From Desulfuromonadaceae bacterium (lineage in GTDB: Bacteria; Desulfobacterota; Desulfuromonadia; Desulfuromonadales; SZUA-540): 6,063 bases of DNA. Where the stretch lies: NCBI GenBank assembly GCA_003250235.1, contig QKGY01000085.1, positions 1-6,063 of the forward strand, written 5' to 3'. This document shows, in pieces, positions 5,979 through 6,063 of this stretch. Every line of letters starts with the position of its first letter. The stretch's first letter is position 1. Both the position numbers and the translations under genes were made by a program. The notes below the pieces were generated by a model, which worked only from the letters and a program-made list of their open reading frames with translations, was not told the DNA's origin and ran no database searches.

Positions 5979-6014
5979 CGAGAGGGGAAGGGAAACCTTC
6001 CCCTCTCGTCTTTT
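5979..6014 (+). terminator. Rho-independent terminator of the repeat-protein gene
   Basis: A perfect 13-bp stem pairs CGAGAGGGGAAGG (5979-5991) with 5996-6008. It is closed by a GAAA tetraloop (5992-5995) and followed by TCTTTT (6009-6014). It begins 26 bases after the stop codon. The remaining 49 bases of the window show no supported gene. Confidence 0.93.
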
Positions 6015-6063
6015 ATGGACGAAATTGTTTTGAGCAATGATTCGCGGGATGTCGGATTTGAGG

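Noticed and set aside
6015..6063. Open frame from an ATG at 6015 to the window edge
   Set aside because: It begins immediately after the terminator U-tract with no ribosome-binding site or promoter, and 16 codons are too few to judge.
1..6063. CRISPR arrays, tRNA/rRNA genes, insertion sequences
   Set aside because: None were seen: no regularly spaced repeats, no cloverleaf-like segments, no transposase motifs and no terminal inverted repeats with target duplications.

Overview
The window reads as a piece of a high-GC, Gram-negative, probably anaerobic genome. The best guess is Desulfuromonadota (Geobacter/Desulfuromonas/Pelobacter-like). That rests on the outer-membrane porin, two further exported proteins, the G+C-rich coding style and a porin that resembles Geobacter ExtI. 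It is an inference from protein style and was not checked by a search.

Layout. Positions 1-75 hold what looks like the last 24 codons of an upstream plus-strand gene (Ser/Pro/Gly-rich tail). A short gap with a 14-bp perfect palindrome follows. Next is a complete plus-strand porin gene (109-1290) of the OprO/OprP type with signal peptide and terminal Phe. A perfect 18-bp-stem hairpin (1323-1368) separates it from a convergent 1026-residue minus-strand gene (1383-4463) and should terminate both. Minus-strand upstream of that gene is a separate unit: a secreted beta-carbonic anhydrase (4627-5409, minus) with its own terminator at 4557-4592. Divergent from it is a small exported repeat protein of unknown function (5629-5952, plus), closed by a strong GAAA-tetraloop terminator at 5979-6014. 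Nothing convincing lies after it.

The centrepiece is the 1026-residue gene. It joins three parts in one chain: (i) a radical SAM domain (CNLTCSHC, GGEP) followed by a SPASM-like segment that lacks its expected cysteine; (ii) a full-length ArsM/AS3MT-type methyltransferase with all four arsenite-methylation cysteines at near-canonical spacing, plus the ArsM C-terminal domain ending in Cys-Cys-Cys; (iii) after a Pro/Ala linker, a Cys/His-rich DUF5714-type domain. This suggests a single-polypeptide pathway for a complex organo-metalloid (arsenic, or possibly selenium/tellurium) product, or a metalloid-handling machine not described as such. The neighbouring porin resembles ExtI, linked to selenite/tellurite reduction in Geobacter. 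That makes a metalloid theme plausible, but the two genes are convergent and not one operon. The carbonic anhydrase and the small repeat protein show no visible link to this theme.
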